A stretch of 64,000 nucleotides of DNA from contig NZ_JPER01000001.1 in assembly GCF_000753715.1 (NCBI RefSeq), forward strand, positions 124,001-188,000. The letters run 5' to 3'. Below the pieces are notes generated by a model that was given only the letters and a program-made list of their open reading frames with translations, did not search any database and was not told where the DNA came from. Position 1 is the stretch's first letter; every line of letters starts with the position of its first letter. Below, piece by piece: positions 18,610 through 28,192 of the stretch. The stretch comes from Pseudidiomarina salinarum. Its GTDB lineage: Bacteria; Pseudomonadota; Gammaproteobacteria; Enterobacterales; Alteromonadaceae. Made by a program: the position numbers and the translations under genes.

Positions 18610-19530
18610 ATGGCACGAGCACAAGGTGGAATCTACGCAGAGCCGAATCTACATGGTCTGACCTTGCTATTAAACGTGATGACCGATGATGTCGGCAGCG
18701 TGCGGCGTAAAATTGCCCGTATTCCGGCGATTATCGCCAATCTTGATGATCGCTTCTCCGAATCCATGCTCAACGGCTATGTGGCCGTCGGCAGTGACTA
18801 CTGGGATATCCTGTATCCCGACCGCCGGCCGCTGCAACTTGCCGGCTTCCCGGAATTACGTGACGGCGACCGCCAGGCACCCCGACAGCCGGTAGATCTG
18901 CTGCTGAGCATCCGCTCGGATCGCTTTGATGTGAACTTTCAGAGCGCCCGCACGTTGCTTGAGTGGCTCGGCCACGATGTCGAACTACTGGAACAATTGC
19001 AGACCTTCCGCTTTATGGATGGCCGTGACCTGATGGGTTTTATTGACGCGCCGGATAACCCGCGGGGCCTGCGCCGGCGGCAGACGGCACTGATAAAAAG
19101 CGATGATGACCCTTATTTTCAGGGCGGCAGCTACCTGTTTGTGCAGAAATTCCGCCACGACCTGCGCCGCTGGGAGCAGTTAAATACTGAAATTCAGGAA
19201 CATGTGTTCGGGCGCCAGAAGATTAGCGGTGAGCGCATCAGTGAAGCGGTACTGAGCATGGTCACTCATACCCAGAAAGCGCGACTGGTTGGTAGTGAAG
19301 GTGAACCGCTGGCTATCTTGCGGCAGAATATGCCGTGGGGGAACTTGCGCGAGCAGGGGCTGCTGGGAATGTACTTCGCGGCCGACCCGACGCAGATGAT
19401 TTACTGGCTGAAACAACGTTATATCGCCGATCAGCAGGGCGACTACGACCCGCTGCTGGACTACACCGAAGCGGTCAGCAATGCGGCCTATTTTGTACCC
19501 TCGATCGATTTTCTCGAAGCCAACGGCTAG
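18610..19530 (+). CDS. Dyp-type haem peroxidase
   Basis: A 306-residue dye-decolourising peroxidase of the cytoplasmic YfeX/TyrA-like class; no signal peptide is present. The active-site loop reads GFIDAPDNP at residues 143-151: the catalytic Asp146 is kept, but the second Gly of the usual GxxDG is Ala. The proximal-haem region is [10 protein letters not shown] and the distal Arg lies in ILRQNMPWG, both aligning with YfeX-like SHLTR and VRQSLPYG. The C-terminal [11 protein letters not shown] is a typical ending. Family role: H2O2-dependent oxidation of dyes and porphyrinogens. Its stop codon overlaps that of argR on the other strand. Confidence 0.88.
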   Translation: MARAQGGIYAEPNLHGLTLLLNVMTDDVGSVRRKIARIPAIIANLDDRFSESMLNGYVAVGSDYWDILYPDRRPLQLAGFPELRDGDRQAPRQPVDLLLSIRSDRFDVNFQSARTLLEWLGHDVELLEQLQTFRFMDGRDLMGFIDAPDNPRGLRRRQTALIKSDDDPYFQGGSYLFVQKFRHDLRRWEQLNTEIQEHVFGRQKISGERISEAVLSMVTHTQKARLVGSEGEPLAILRQNMPWGNLREQGLLGMYFAADPTQMIYWLKQRYIADQQGDYDPLLDYTEAVSNAAYFVPSIDFLEANG

Positions 19531-19991
19531 ACGTTCTCGAACAGCTCTTTGACTTTCTGCAGGGTGTAATCAATTTCAGAGACTTTCAGCGGCGCAATAA
19601 AAATGGTGTCGTCGCCGGCAATAGTGCCCAGGACCCCTTCTTTTTTACCCACTGAATCGAGCAAGCGGGCAATTAACTGCGCCGCACCTGGCGTCGTGCG
19701 GATAATCACCATCACATCATTATGCTGAATATCCAGTACCAATTGGGTTAATGGTGCCCGGGTAGAGGGAATGCCCAGTTCGGCCGGCAGGCAGTAGACC
19801 ATTTCCTGACGCGCGTTACGGGTGCGCACAGCGCCATATTTACTCAGCAGCCGCGACACTTTTGACTGGCTGATGTTGGTAAAACCTCTGGCTTTCAGGG
19901 CATCGACGATGTCGGCCTGAGACCCATAAGCTTCTTCATTGAGCAGTTCTTTAAAGGCTTCAATTAAGGTGCCGTTCTTATTGTCAGACAT
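19527..19991 (-). CDS. argR: Arginine repressor ArgR
   Basis: Hexameric, arginine-dependent regulator of arginine biosynthesis and catabolism genes. The 154 residues show the winged-helix DNA-binding domain (about 1-75, [20 protein letters not shown] then [14 protein letters not shown]) and the C-terminal oligomerisation/arginine-binding domain with the conserved [12 protein letters not shown] (the GDDT arginine contact). Length equals that of E. coli ArgR (156). Divergent from mdh, as in E. coli and many relatives. No clear ARG box was found in the 160-base intergenic region. Confidence 0.97.
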   Translation of the reverse strand: MSDNKNGTLIEAFKELLNEEAYGSQADIVDALKARGFTNISQSKVSRLLSKYGAVRTRNARQEMVYCLPAELGIPSTRAPLTQLVLDIQHNDVMVIIRTTPGAAQLIARLLDSVGKKEGVLGTIAGDDTIFIAPLKVSEIDYTLQKVKELFENV

Positions 19992-20151
19992 AACTGTTCC
20001 TGTACAAAAATGGTCACACCGGAGGCATTGCGCCAGTGTACATGATTTGTTTTCCAGCGCCTAGCCACGGGGGTCTCGGTTGTAATTCGGGCCTGATTGG
20101 AGTAAAGTTTTCGACCTGCAATTTCCTCATATAAACTGGATGGAGTCTGAG

Positions 20152-21087
20152 ATGAAAGTTACTGTATTAGGTGCCGCTGGCGGTATCGGCCAAGCACTGT
20201 CACTGCTTTTAAAAACCCAATTACCTGCTGGCTCTGACCTGGCGCTGTATGATGTCGCGCCGGTAGTACCAGGTGTTGCTGTTGATCTCAGCCACATCCC
20301 GACTGCAGTCAGTGTGAAAGGCTATGGTAAAGAAGACCTGGCACCGGCACTGGTTGGCGCTGATGTCGTCCTGATTCCTGCCGGTGTGCCGCGTAAGCCC
20401 GGTATGGACCGTTCAGATCTGTTCAATATCAATGCCGGTATCATCGCCGACCTGATTGAAGCCATTGCTGATAATTGCCCGGATGCCTGTATCGGTGTGA
20501 TCACCAACCCGGTCAACACCACGGTGCCAATCGCTGCTGAAGTGCTGAAGAAAAAAGGCGTTTACAACAAGCGTAAATTATTCGGCGTAACCACGCTGGA
20601 TGTGATCCGCTCAGAAACCTTTATCGCAGAACTGCGCTCGATGGACCCGGCCAATGTTGATGTGAAAGTAATTGGCGGCCACAGCGGCACCACCATTCTG
20701 CCATTACTGTCGCAGGTTGAAGGCGTGACCTTATCTGACGAAGAAATCGAAAACCTGACCCATCGTATCCAGAATGCCGGTACTGAAGTGGTTGAAGCCA
20801 AAGCCGGTGGCGGCTCTGCGACCTTATCTATGGGGCAGGCCGCAGCGCGTTTCTGTCTGTCACTGGTGCGTGGCCTGCAGGGCGACACCAGCGTCGTTGA
20901 ATGTACTTATGTTGAAGGCGATGGCAGCGATGCGAAATTCTTTGCCCAGCCCGTACGCCTTGGTCCAAACGGCGTGGAAGAAATCCTGTCGTATGGCAAA
21001 CTGAGCGGCAAAGAAGAAAAAGCCAAAGCGGATATGCTCGACGGCCTGAAGAAAGATATTCAGACTGGCGTGGACTTTGTTAAATAA
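20152..21087 (+). CDS. mdh: Malate dehydrogenase
   Basis: NAD-dependent TCA-cycle enzyme that oxidises malate to oxaloacetate. The ATG at 20152 is chosen over one at 20140 because GGAG (20142-20145) stands six bases before it and the protein then starts [20 protein letters not shown], the family N-terminus and Rossmann glycine motif. Active-site elements are visible: [17 protein letters not shown] with the substrate Arg residues, [15 protein letters not shown], and the catalytic His in [13 protein letters not shown]. 311 residues, as usual for gammaproteobacterial Mdh. Monocistronic, with a hairpin terminator behind it. Confidence 0.98.
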   Translation: MKVTVLGAAGGIGQALSLLLKTQLPAGSDLALYDVAPVVPGVAVDLSHIPTAVSVKGYGKEDLAPALVGADVVLIPAGVPRKPGMDRSDLFNINAGIIADLIEAIADNCPDACIGVITNPVNTTVPIAAEVLKKKGVYNKRKLFGVTTLDVIRSETFIAELRSMDPANVDVKVIGGHSGTTILPLLSQVEGVTLSDEEIENLTHRIQNAGTEVVEAKAGGGSATLSMGQAAARFCLSLVRGLQGDTSVVECTYVEGDGSDAKFFAQPVRLGPNGVEEILSYGKLSGKEEKAKADMLDGLKKDIQTGVDFVK

Positions 21088-21125
21088 CAGGAACCTATCC
21101 GTTAATTAAAGGTTGACCTGCTAAG

Positions 21126-21163
21126 CGCCGGGAGTGATGATAAGCATCATCCCGGCGTTTTTC
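21126..21163 (+). terminator. Rho-independent terminator of mdh
   Basis: Stem CGCCGGGAGTGATG against CATCATCCCGGCG with one unpaired base in the 5' arm and an ATAAG loop, followed by TTTTTCTTT. Ends 23 bases before the rhombosortase start. Confidence 0.9.
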
Positions 21164-21185
21164 TTTGGTGGAGCCATAAATTCAG

Positions 21186-21779
21186 ATGTCTCTGGTCAGT
21201 ACGTTCACCGGCAAGTCCAGGCTGCCGCTGAACAGAGCTAAATTAGTCCCCGTAGTCGTTCTCAGCTTGCTGATGATCGGCCTCTTCTATATTGCTTCCG
21301 GTTGGTTTGAAGTGCTGGTGTTTGAGCGCAACCAGGTGGAGCAGGGGCAATGGTGGCGGCTATTGAGCGCGCAGCTGGTTCACTTTGATCAGCCTCATCT
21401 GTGGCTCAATGTGCTGGGGCTCTGGCTCTGGTGGCTATTGTTTATCGAATACCTGCCACACTGGCGCACCTGGCTCTGGCTGCTGCCGGTGATGCTGATA
21501 AGCAGTCTCGGGCATCTGCTCGGTGAGCCTGAAATCACTTACTACGCCGGTTTCTCCGGCACCCTCTATGGTTTATTTGCTTACGGTAGTACCCGGGACA
21601 TTTTAGCTGGCAGGTATTCGGGCTGGCTGATCCTGGTGGCGATTCTCGGTAAAAACATCTACGACCTGTTTTATGTGCCGGTCAGCAGCGAGATCGCGGT
21701 GCCCGCGCACCTGGCCGGGATCGCCGCCGGTGCGGTCATTGCCATGCTGTTACACCGGGGAAATACGCTGGATGATTAA
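21186..21779 (+). CDS. rrtA: Rhombosortase (rhomboid-family intramembrane serine protease)
   Basis: Small rhomboid protease, 197 residues, with about six membrane helices. Rhombosortases cleave proteins that carry a C-terminal GlyGly-CTERM sorting tail. Visible features are WWRLLSAQLVHFDQPHLWLN near the first loop, the catalytic Ser124 in GFSGTLYGL, and the His175 in PAHLAGIAAG, giving the Ser-His dyad. The overall plan and small size fit the rhombosortase subfamily rather than GlpG. No protein in this window carries an obvious GlyGly-CTERM tail, so the substrates must be encoded elsewhere. Lies between mdh and ispB on the same strand. Confidence 0.75.
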   Translation: MSLVSTFTGKSRLPLNRAKLVPVVVLSLLMIGLFYIASGWFEVLVFERNQVEQGQWWRLLSAQLVHFDQPHLWLNVLGLWLWWLLFIEYLPHWRTWLWLLPVMLISSLGHLLGEPEITYYAGFSGTLYGLFAYGSTRDILAGRYSGWLILVAILGKNIYDLFYVPVSSEIAVPAHLAGIAAGAVIAMLLHRGNTLDD

Positions 21780-21857
21780 AGCCGCAGCGATCCGCTACCC
21801 TTTCGCGTGCGTTTTCCTGTACAATCTCAGGCTCCTGTCCACAGCCAGCAAGTAGTT

Positions 21858-22829
21858 ATGAAGTTACCTGAAATCAATACGCTGATGGCAGACGATATGA
21901 CCGGTGTGAACCAGTTAATCGCTGCCCAACTGCAGTCTGATGTCGCGCTGATCAATCAACTTGGACTTTATATCGTCAACAGTGGCGGTAAGCGTCTGCG
22001 CCCCTTGCTGGCAGTTACTGCTGCGCGGGCGGCGGGCTATGATGGTAAAGATCATCGCACCTTAGCCACCATCATTGAATTTATTCATACTGCTACCTTA
22101 TTGCACGATGATGTGGTGGACGCGTCAGAAATGAGGCGCGGGCAGGAAACTGCCAATGCCGTGTTTGGTAATGAAGCCAGCGTGCTGGTGGGGGATTTCC
22201 TCTATACCCGCGCGTTTCAGCTGATGGTGACCCTGGATTCGATCAAGGTCATGCGCATTCTGGCAGATGCCACCAATGTGATTTCCGAAGGCGAAGTATT
22301 GCAGTTAATGAATTGCAATGACCCTGATACCAGTGAAAGCAGCTACTTTAATGTGATTTACGGTAAAACCGGTAAGTTATTTGAAGCCGCTACCCAGCTG
22401 GGTGCGGTACTGGCGGGCCAGCCGGAACAGATGGAAGCAGCGCTGGCGGCTTATGGTCGCCATCTGGGCACGGCCTTTCAGCTGGTTGATGACTTGCTCG
22501 ACTACACTGCCGACAGCGAAACCATGGGTAAGCAGGCTGGTGATGACCTGGCCGAAGGCAAGCCGACGCTGCCGCTGCTCTACGCGATGTGGAACGGTGA
22601 TGACACCGAGCAGCAGCTGATTCGCCAGGCCATCGAAGAGGGTGATGGCCGCGATAAACTGCAGACCATTCTCACCGCCATGCGTCGCACCGGCGCCCTC
22701 GATTACACCCGCGAGCGCGCGCTGGCCGAAGCCCGCCTGGCGCAGCAGCAGCTGCAGGCCCTGCCGGCCAGCCAATACCGCGATGCCCTGCACGCCCTCG
22801 CCGATATCGCCGTGGACCGAATTGGGTAG
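21858..22829 (+). CDS. ispB: Octaprenyl diphosphate synthase
   Basis: Trans-prenyltransferase that extends farnesyl diphosphate to the octaprenyl side chain of ubiquinone and menaquinone. The ATG at 21858 gives 323 residues, the same as E. coli IspB; upstream frame extension to 21807 has no family support. Both Asp-rich motifs are present: LLHDDVVDASEMRRG (first, DDxxD-type) and LVDDLLDYTAD (second). GGKRLRPLL, the diphosphate-binding motif, is near residue 45. Cytoplasmic. Upstream of rplU-rpmA, the conserved order in gammaproteobacteria although here on the same strand. A palindromic repeat begins inside its last codons. Confidence 0.97.
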   Translation: MKLPEINTLMADDMTGVNQLIAAQLQSDVALINQLGLYIVNSGGKRLRPLLAVTAARAAGYDGKDHRTLATIIEFIHTATLLHDDVVDASEMRRGQETANAVFGNEASVLVGDFLYTRAFQLMVTLDSIKVMRILADATNVISEGEVLQLMNCNDPDTSESSYFNVIYGKTGKLFEAATQLGAVLAGQPEQMEAALAAYGRHLGTAFQLVDDLLDYTADSETMGKQAGDDLAEGKPTLPLLYAMWNGDDTEQQLIRQAIEEGDGRDKLQTILTAMRRTGALDYTRERALAEARLAQQQLQALPASQYRDALHALADIAVDRIG

Positions 22830-22901
22830 CCCGTGGTTCTACCACGGGTAAAACCCGAACCTTCGCACCAAACCTTTACCCGTGGTAGAACCACGGGCTA
22901 C
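22826..22901. repeat. REP-like palindrome pair (large inverted repeat)
   Basis: Two perfect 27-base arms (22826-22852 and 22875-22901) are inverted repeats of each other across a 22-base spacer. Each arm is itself a hairpin: CCCGTGGT, TCT, ACCACGGG. This is the layout of a BIME, i.e. two REP units in opposite orientation. The first arm starts in the ispB stop codon region, and the second ends 16 bases before the -35 of the ribosomal-protein promoter. No T run follows, so it is not a simple terminator. Such elements often stabilise upstream mRNA and are mobilised by RAYT transposases; none is in the window. Confidence 0.85.
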
Positions 22902-22917
22902 AATCGCGATCTACCCC

Positions 22918-22946
22918 TTTACTCGGGCTGTCGATTCGCCTATAAT
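22918..22946 (+). promoter_or_regulatory. Putative sigma70 promoter of rplU-rpmA
   Basis: TTTACT (-35, 22918-22923), a 17-base spacer and TATAAT (-10, 22941-22946), 54 bases before the rplU start. Good match and ideal spacing; a short GC-rich discriminator follows, as in growth-controlled ribosomal promoters. Confidence 0.7.
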
Positions 22947-23000
22947 TCGCGCCCTGATTTAAATATTAAGCTGCCCTAGCGGGCAAATCGGAGAAAACCT

Positions 23001-23312
23001 ATGTACGCAGTATTCCAAAGTGGCGGTAAGCAGCACCGTGTGTCTGAAGGCCAAATCGTCCGCCTGGAAAAGCTGGAGCAAGCCACTGGTGAAGTGGTTG
23101 AGTTCGACCAGGTATTAATGGTGTCGAACGGTGACGACGTGAAAATCGGCGCACCTTTTGTTTCTGGTGGCTCTGTTAAAGCGGAAATTGTTAATCATGG
23201 TCGTGCCGACAAAGTGAACATTATTAAGTTCCGTCGTCGTAAGCACTCGATGAAGCAACAAGGTCATCGTCAGTGGTTCACCGAAGTGAAAATCACTGGC
23301 ATTAACGGTTAA
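23001..23312 (+). CDS. rplU: 50S ribosomal protein L21
   Basis: Large-subunit ribosomal protein that binds 23S rRNA together with L20. 103 residues, exactly the usual size. The start [18 protein letters not shown] and the C-terminal basic segment [22 protein letters not shown] are diagnostic. A GGAGAAAA ribosome-binding site lies just before the ATG. First gene of the rplU-rpmA operon, 18 bases before rpmA. Confidence 0.99.
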   Translation: MYAVFQSGGKQHRVSEGQIVRLEKLEQATGEVVEFDQVLMVSNGDDVKIGAPFVSGGSVKAEIVNHGRADKVNIIKFRRRKHSMKQQGHRQWFTEVKITGING

Positions 23313-23330
23313 TTGAAGGAGTAACGACAC

Positions 23331-23588
23331 ATGGCACACAAAAAAGCTGGTGGTTCAACTCGTAACGGTCGTGACTCAGAGAGTAAACGTCTGGGTGTAA
23401 AACGCTTTGGTGGTGAGTCTGTATTAGCAGGCAGCATCATCGTTCGTCAACGCGGAACTCGTTTCCACGCTGGTGACAACGTTGGCCTGGGCCGTGACCA
23501 CACATTATTTGCCCTCACCGATGGTAAAGTTTCTTTTGCGGAAAAAGGTCCTAAAAGCCGCAAATACGTTAGTATCGTTACTGAATAA
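23331..23588 (+). CDS. rpmA: 50S ribosomal protein L27
   Basis: Large-subunit protein whose N-terminal tail reaches the peptidyl-transferase centre. 85 residues; [20 protein letters not shown] and [20 protein letters not shown] are diagnostic. AAGGAG stands before the ATG. Second gene of the operon; a strong terminator follows 30 bases later and separates it from obgE. Confidence 0.99.
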   Translation: MAHKKAGGSTRNGRDSESKRLGVKRFGGESVLAGSIIVRQRGTRFHAGDNVGLGRDHTLFALTDGKVSFAEKGPKSRKYVSIVTE

Positions 23589-23618
23589 AACTCAGTTTTC
23601 GCACTAACGAAGAATAAG

Positions 23619-23647
23619 AAACCCCGTCCGGTGTGACGGGGTTTTTT
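23619..23647 (+). terminator. Rho-independent terminator of rplU-rpmA
   Basis: Stem ACCCCGTC / GACGGGGT with a 6-base loop and six T. It ends 22 bases before the obgE start, so read-through is probably needed or obgE has its own promoter. Confidence 0.93.
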
Positions 23648-23662
23648 CATGTAAGCAGGTAG

Positions 23663-24847
<1,185 letters not shown>

Positions 24848-24871
24848 TCCGGCAAAGGAAAACAGGCAGAT

Positions 24872-25372
24872 ATGATTATTTCTCTGGTTGCCGCTATGGC
24901 CAAAAATCGCGTTATCGGTAAGGACGGCAAGATGCCCTGGCATCTGCCGGCCGAGCTGCAGTACTTCAAACGTATTACTATGGGTAAGCCGGTGGTCATG
25001 GGTCGCACGACCTATGAATCCGTCGGCCGGCCGCTGCCCGGCCGCACCAATATTGTTCTCAGTCGTTCGTACCAACAACCCTACAAAGACGATCAGGGCG
25101 TGATCTGGGTGAGCAGCCCTGAGCAGGCAATGAAAGTAGCAGGTGACGTTGATGAACTGATGATTATCGGTGGTGGTCACATTTATGCTGAGTTTTTGCC
25201 GCTGGCCGATAAGTTGTATGTTAGCGAAATCGACCTGGACACCCCCGGCGATACCTACTTCCCCGACTACCATAAGCAGGGTGCCTGGCAGTTGCTGGAC
25301 TCATCCGAGTACCCGGCTGACGATAAAAACCCGCACAAATTCAAAGCATTAATCTATCAGCGTCAGCATTGA
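24872..25372 (+). CDS. folA: Dihydrofolate reductase
   Basis: NADPH-dependent reduction of dihydrofolate to tetrahydrofolate, needed to recycle the folate used by ThyA (also in this window). 166 residues, close to the usual 159-165. MIISLVAAMAKNRVIGKDGK, the substrate segment MPWHLPAELQYFKRIT and the NADPH segment VVMGRTTYESVGRPLPGR are clear, and the acidic active-site position corresponds to the Glu/Asp after HLP. Trimethoprim-sensitive-type chromosomal enzyme, not an R-plasmid type. Confidence 0.98.
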   Translation: MIISLVAAMAKNRVIGKDGKMPWHLPAELQYFKRITMGKPVVMGRTTYESVGRPLPGRTNIVLSRSYQQPYKDDQGVIWVSSPEQAMKVAGDVDELMIIGGGHIYAEFLPLADKLYVSEIDLDTPGDTYFPDYHKQGAWQLLDSSEYPADDKNPHKFKALIYQRQH

Positions 25373-25494
25373 TTAGCACAAAGGTAAAGAAAAAGTAACC
25401 AGCCCGGCATTTGTAACATTTTATTCCGTTGCGGGCAGGGAACCGCAGTTGTACCATTGCTTTCGTTAATTTAAACAAACGAGGTTGATGGTTA

Positions 25495-25887
25495 ATGTCC
25501 CCCTTCGTTGCCCGTTGCATGCTTTTGCTTGCAGCTATTGGAACCTTACTACCAATAACACCGGTCAGTGCCCAGGCGCTGTCGGGTACGGATGAACTTG
25601 CGCTGGTATTCTGCACCTATGTGCGGGATAACGACAGCAATCGCCTGCGCAGCAAGCTACGGGCTGAGCGCTTGCGTATGCGCGACATCTATTCCAGCGT
25701 CCGTTGTAACGATAGTTCCTTGATTCAGTTTGCGCTTCGCCATAAATCCTACGATATCGGACGCTACATTGCCTCCAGCGTTGAACCAGAAGATATTCAG
25801 GCCTCGGGGGATTACGAATGGGCGCGGCAGCACCAGCTACTCGATAACCCTATCGGCCAGGTGCTCCGGGCCAGACTCACGCAATAA
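25495..25887 (+). CDS. Small secreted protein, probable DUF3718
   Basis: A 130-residue protein with a Sec signal peptide (MLLLAAIGTLLPITPVSAQA). The mature part has two Cys (in LVFCTYVRDND and VRCNDSSL), likely disulphide-bonded in the periplasm, and a short basic helix between them. The spacing and the FCxxVxxN and CNxxSLxxFA patterns fit what I recall of DUF3718, a family of Alteromonadales, but I could not check this. No function is known. Upstream (25373-25494) is AT-rich with no clear promoter; ATG at 25495 is the only start that keeps the signal. Confidence 0.6.
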   Translation: MSPFVARCMLLLAAIGTLLPITPVSAQALSGTDELALVFCTYVRDNDSNRLRSKLRAERLRMRDIYSSVRCNDSSLIQFALRHKSYDIGRYIASSVEPEDIQASGDYEWARQHQLLDNPIGQVLRARLTQ

Positions 25888-25977
25888 GTAACTTAATTTT
25901 TCGTTACAGTTTACATCTTTTTAATCTCTTTTCTACGCGGTACACTATGGCCCATTGTTAGACTTGGATAACAACCT

Positions 25978-27447
25978 ATGAAGCCGATAGCTATGCCCCT
26001 TACCCGCCTGTTTACTGGCAGTCTGTTGCTGTTACTTGCCTCGTCCGCGGTGGCGGAGCCGCAAAACGCCCGGCTGACGCAACTTGAAGGTTGCTACCTT
26101 GATGGTATCGAAGAACGCGTTCAGTGTGGCTCGTTGCAGGTGCCAGAGAATTATGACCAGCCCGAAGGCCGTACTATCGCCATTAACTTTGCGGTATTGC
26201 CGGCAATCAGTGAAAGTAAGGCCGCGGATCCATTACTGATTCTGGCTGGCGGCCCGGGTCAGGCGGCGACCGAACTGGCGCCCATGATCGACCGCATCTT
26301 TAAAGATGTCCGCCGGCAGCGCGATATCCTGTTAATCGACCAGCGTGGTACCGGCAAATCCAATCCGCTGAGTTGTGAACTGAATCATGTCGAAGAGCTG
26401 GTTAAGGCCGATGATGATGTGGAACTGGCACAGATGGCATCCGACTGCGCCAGCAAATATACGCAGGTGGATCTCACCCAGTATCATACCGTAAATGCCA
26501 TCCGTGACTTTGAAGCGGTTCGCGCGGCCCTGGGCTATCCTCAGGTTAATCTGTATGGCGGTTCTTACGGCAGCCGCGCCGGTCTGGTCTATATGCGTGA
26601 AGCGCCGGCGTCGGTGCGCAGCGCGATACTCGATGCGGTCGCGCCGCCACAGGTGGTGGTGGGGCCCTTTGGCCAGCATGGCGCGGATTCATTTGAAATT
26701 CTGCTCGCTAACTGCGCTGCGCAGCAAAGCTGTGATCAAACCTTTCCGGCGCTCGAGCAGACTTATCTGGAGACCGTGGCCCGGCTTGAACAGGAGCCGG
26801 TAGCGCTGACTGTGCCGGATCCGCTGAGCAATCAGCCCATCGAGATTCTGATCACCGCCGGACGTTTTACCTCGGTGATGCGGGTGGGCCTGTACCATCC
26901 CTCGACGCGAAAAATGCTGCCTTTTGTCATCCAGCAGACCGCCGCGGAAAATTACACCCCCCTGATTGGCCTGCTGGGTAGTACCCTGGCGCAGTCGCAG
27001 ATGTATATGGGGCTGACCCTGTCGGTGCTGTGCAGTGAAGATCTGCCGCGGGCCACCCCGGAACTGCTTGAAGCCGATGCCGCGAATAACTTTATCGGTG
27101 GCCGCACCGGCGAAGCTTTTGTCGAAATGTGTTCGGTCTGGCCTCAGGCTGAGCGCCCGGACAGTTGGTTTGACCCTGTGGTCAGCGAGATACCGGCACT
27201 ATTACTGTCCGGTGCCTCCGATCCTGTCACGCCGCCTGCCTGGGGCGAGCTGGCAGCCGCAACCTTAAGCAATAGCCGCCACCTGATCGCCAACCATGGT
27301 GCGCACACCATCGCCGGCCATACCTGCGCCAATAAGCTGGCGGCGACTTTTATCGATACGCTGAACTTCAGTACGCTGGACGCGACCTGTCTGCAGCGCG
27401 AACAACCTGCCCCCTTTATCCTGAACAGTAACGGCAAAGGGCTATGA
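25978..27447 (+). CDS. Secreted alpha/beta hydrolase (S33/TAP-like)
   Basis: A 489-residue exported hydrolase similar to tripeptidyl aminopeptidase and proline iminopeptidase-type S33 enzymes. After the signal peptide (LFTGSLLLLLASSAVAEPQ) come the oxyanion region LILAGGPGQAATE, DQRGTGKSNPLSCE, the nucleophile elbow YGGSYGSRAGLVY, the acid in LLLSGASDPVTPP and the His in ANHGAHTIAGHTC, i.e. a complete triad with a TAP-like C-terminal domain. The gene ends 10 bases before the ABC ATPase gene, so hydrolase and exporter are probably one operon. Substrate unknown; a peptide is likely. Confidence 0.88.
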   Translation: MKPIAMPLTRLFTGSLLLLLASSAVAEPQNARLTQLEGCYLDGIEERVQCGSLQVPENYDQPEGRTIAINFAVLPAISESKAADPLLILAGGPGQAATELAPMIDRIFKDVRRQRDILLIDQRGTGKSNPLSCELNHVEELVKADDDVELAQMASDCASKYTQVDLTQYHTVNAIRDFEAVRAALGYPQVNLYGGSYGSRAGLVYMREAPASVRSAILDAVAPPQVVVGPFGQHGADSFEILLANCAAQQSCDQTFPALEQTYLETVARLEQEPVALTVPDPLSNQPIEILITAGRFTSVMRVGLYHPSTRKMLPFVIQQTAAENYTPLIGLLGSTLAQSQMYMGLTLSVLCSEDLPRATPELLEADAANNFIGGRTGEAFVEMCSVWPQAERPDSWFDPVVSEIPALLLSGASDPVTPPAWGELAAATLSNSRHLIANHGAHTIAGHTCANKLAATFIDTLNFSTLDATCLQREQPAPFILNSNGKGL

Positions 27448-27457
27448 GGAACGCACT

Positions 27458-28192
27458 ATGATTGAAGTCAAATCCCTGCATAAGACCTTTAGCAAGGTTA
27501 TCGCCCTTGACGGTCTGAGTTTTTCTGCTCCTGAAGGGCAGATCACCGGCTTACTCGGCCCCAACGGCGCCGGCAAAACCACCTGCCTGCGTACCATTTA
27601 CGGTCTGCTGCGCGCTGACAGCGGTCAGGCCCTGATTGATGGCGTGGATGCTAACCTGAACCCGCTGCAGGCGCGGCGGCATATTGGGATCTTTCCTGAT
27701 AAGTTCGGGCTGTACGAGCGCCTGACCGCGCGCGAGCAGGTGGCCTACTTTGCCACCTTGCATGGCATGAAAGGTGAACACCGGGACCAAGCCGTCGCCG
27801 AAGTGCTCAAGCGCCTGGATATGGATGCCATCGCTGACCGCCGTGCCCAGGGCTTTTCCCAGGGCCAGCGGATGAAAGTGGCACTGGCCCAGGCCATTGT
27901 CCATCAGCCCAAACATCTGATACTGGATGAACCCAGCCGCGGGCTCGATGTGATGAGCACCCGGGTATTGCGCGATCTCTTGCGCGAACTACGCCAGCAG
28001 GGCACCAGTATTTTGTTTTCCAGCCACGTGATGCAGGAGGTCGCTGCCTTATGTGATCAGGTGGTTGTTATTGCTAAAGGCAAGGTTGCCGCACAAGGTA
28101 CCACGGAAGAGCTCTGTGAACTCACAGGCGAAACGGCGTTAGAAGAAGCCTTTGTGAAAATAATTGGCACCGACGAGGGCATTGCCGCATGA
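27458..28192 (+). CDS. ABC transporter ATPase, NatA-like
   Basis: ATP-binding subunit of an ABC-2-type exporter, 244 residues. Walker A is GPNGAGKTT, the signature is GFSQGQRMKVALAQ, Walker B is HLILDEPSRGLD, and the H-loop is LFSSHVMQE. The closest recognisable type is NatA, the ATPase of the Na+ (or antibiotic-like) exporter NatAB. The GTG/ATG question does not arise: ATG at 27458 has GAGGAA in front of it. It overlaps the permease start by four bases, which argues for stoichiometric production. Confidence 0.92.
   Translation: MIEVKSLHKTFSKVIALDGLSFSAPEGQITGLLGPNGAGKTTCLRTIYGLLRADSGQALIDGVDANLNPLQARRHIGIFPDKFGLYERLTAREQVAYFATLHGMKGEHRDQAVAEVLKRLDMDAIADRRAQGFSQGQRMKVALAQAIVHQPKHLILDEPSRGLDVMSTRVLRDLLRELRQQGTSILFSSHVMQEVAALCDQVVVIAKGKVAAQGTTEELCELTGETALEEAFVKIIGTDEGIAA

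Noticed and set aside
19992..20151. ARG box in the argR-mdh gap
   Set aside because: No TGAAT-N8-ATTCA-like pair could be found; the gap also shows no clear promoter.
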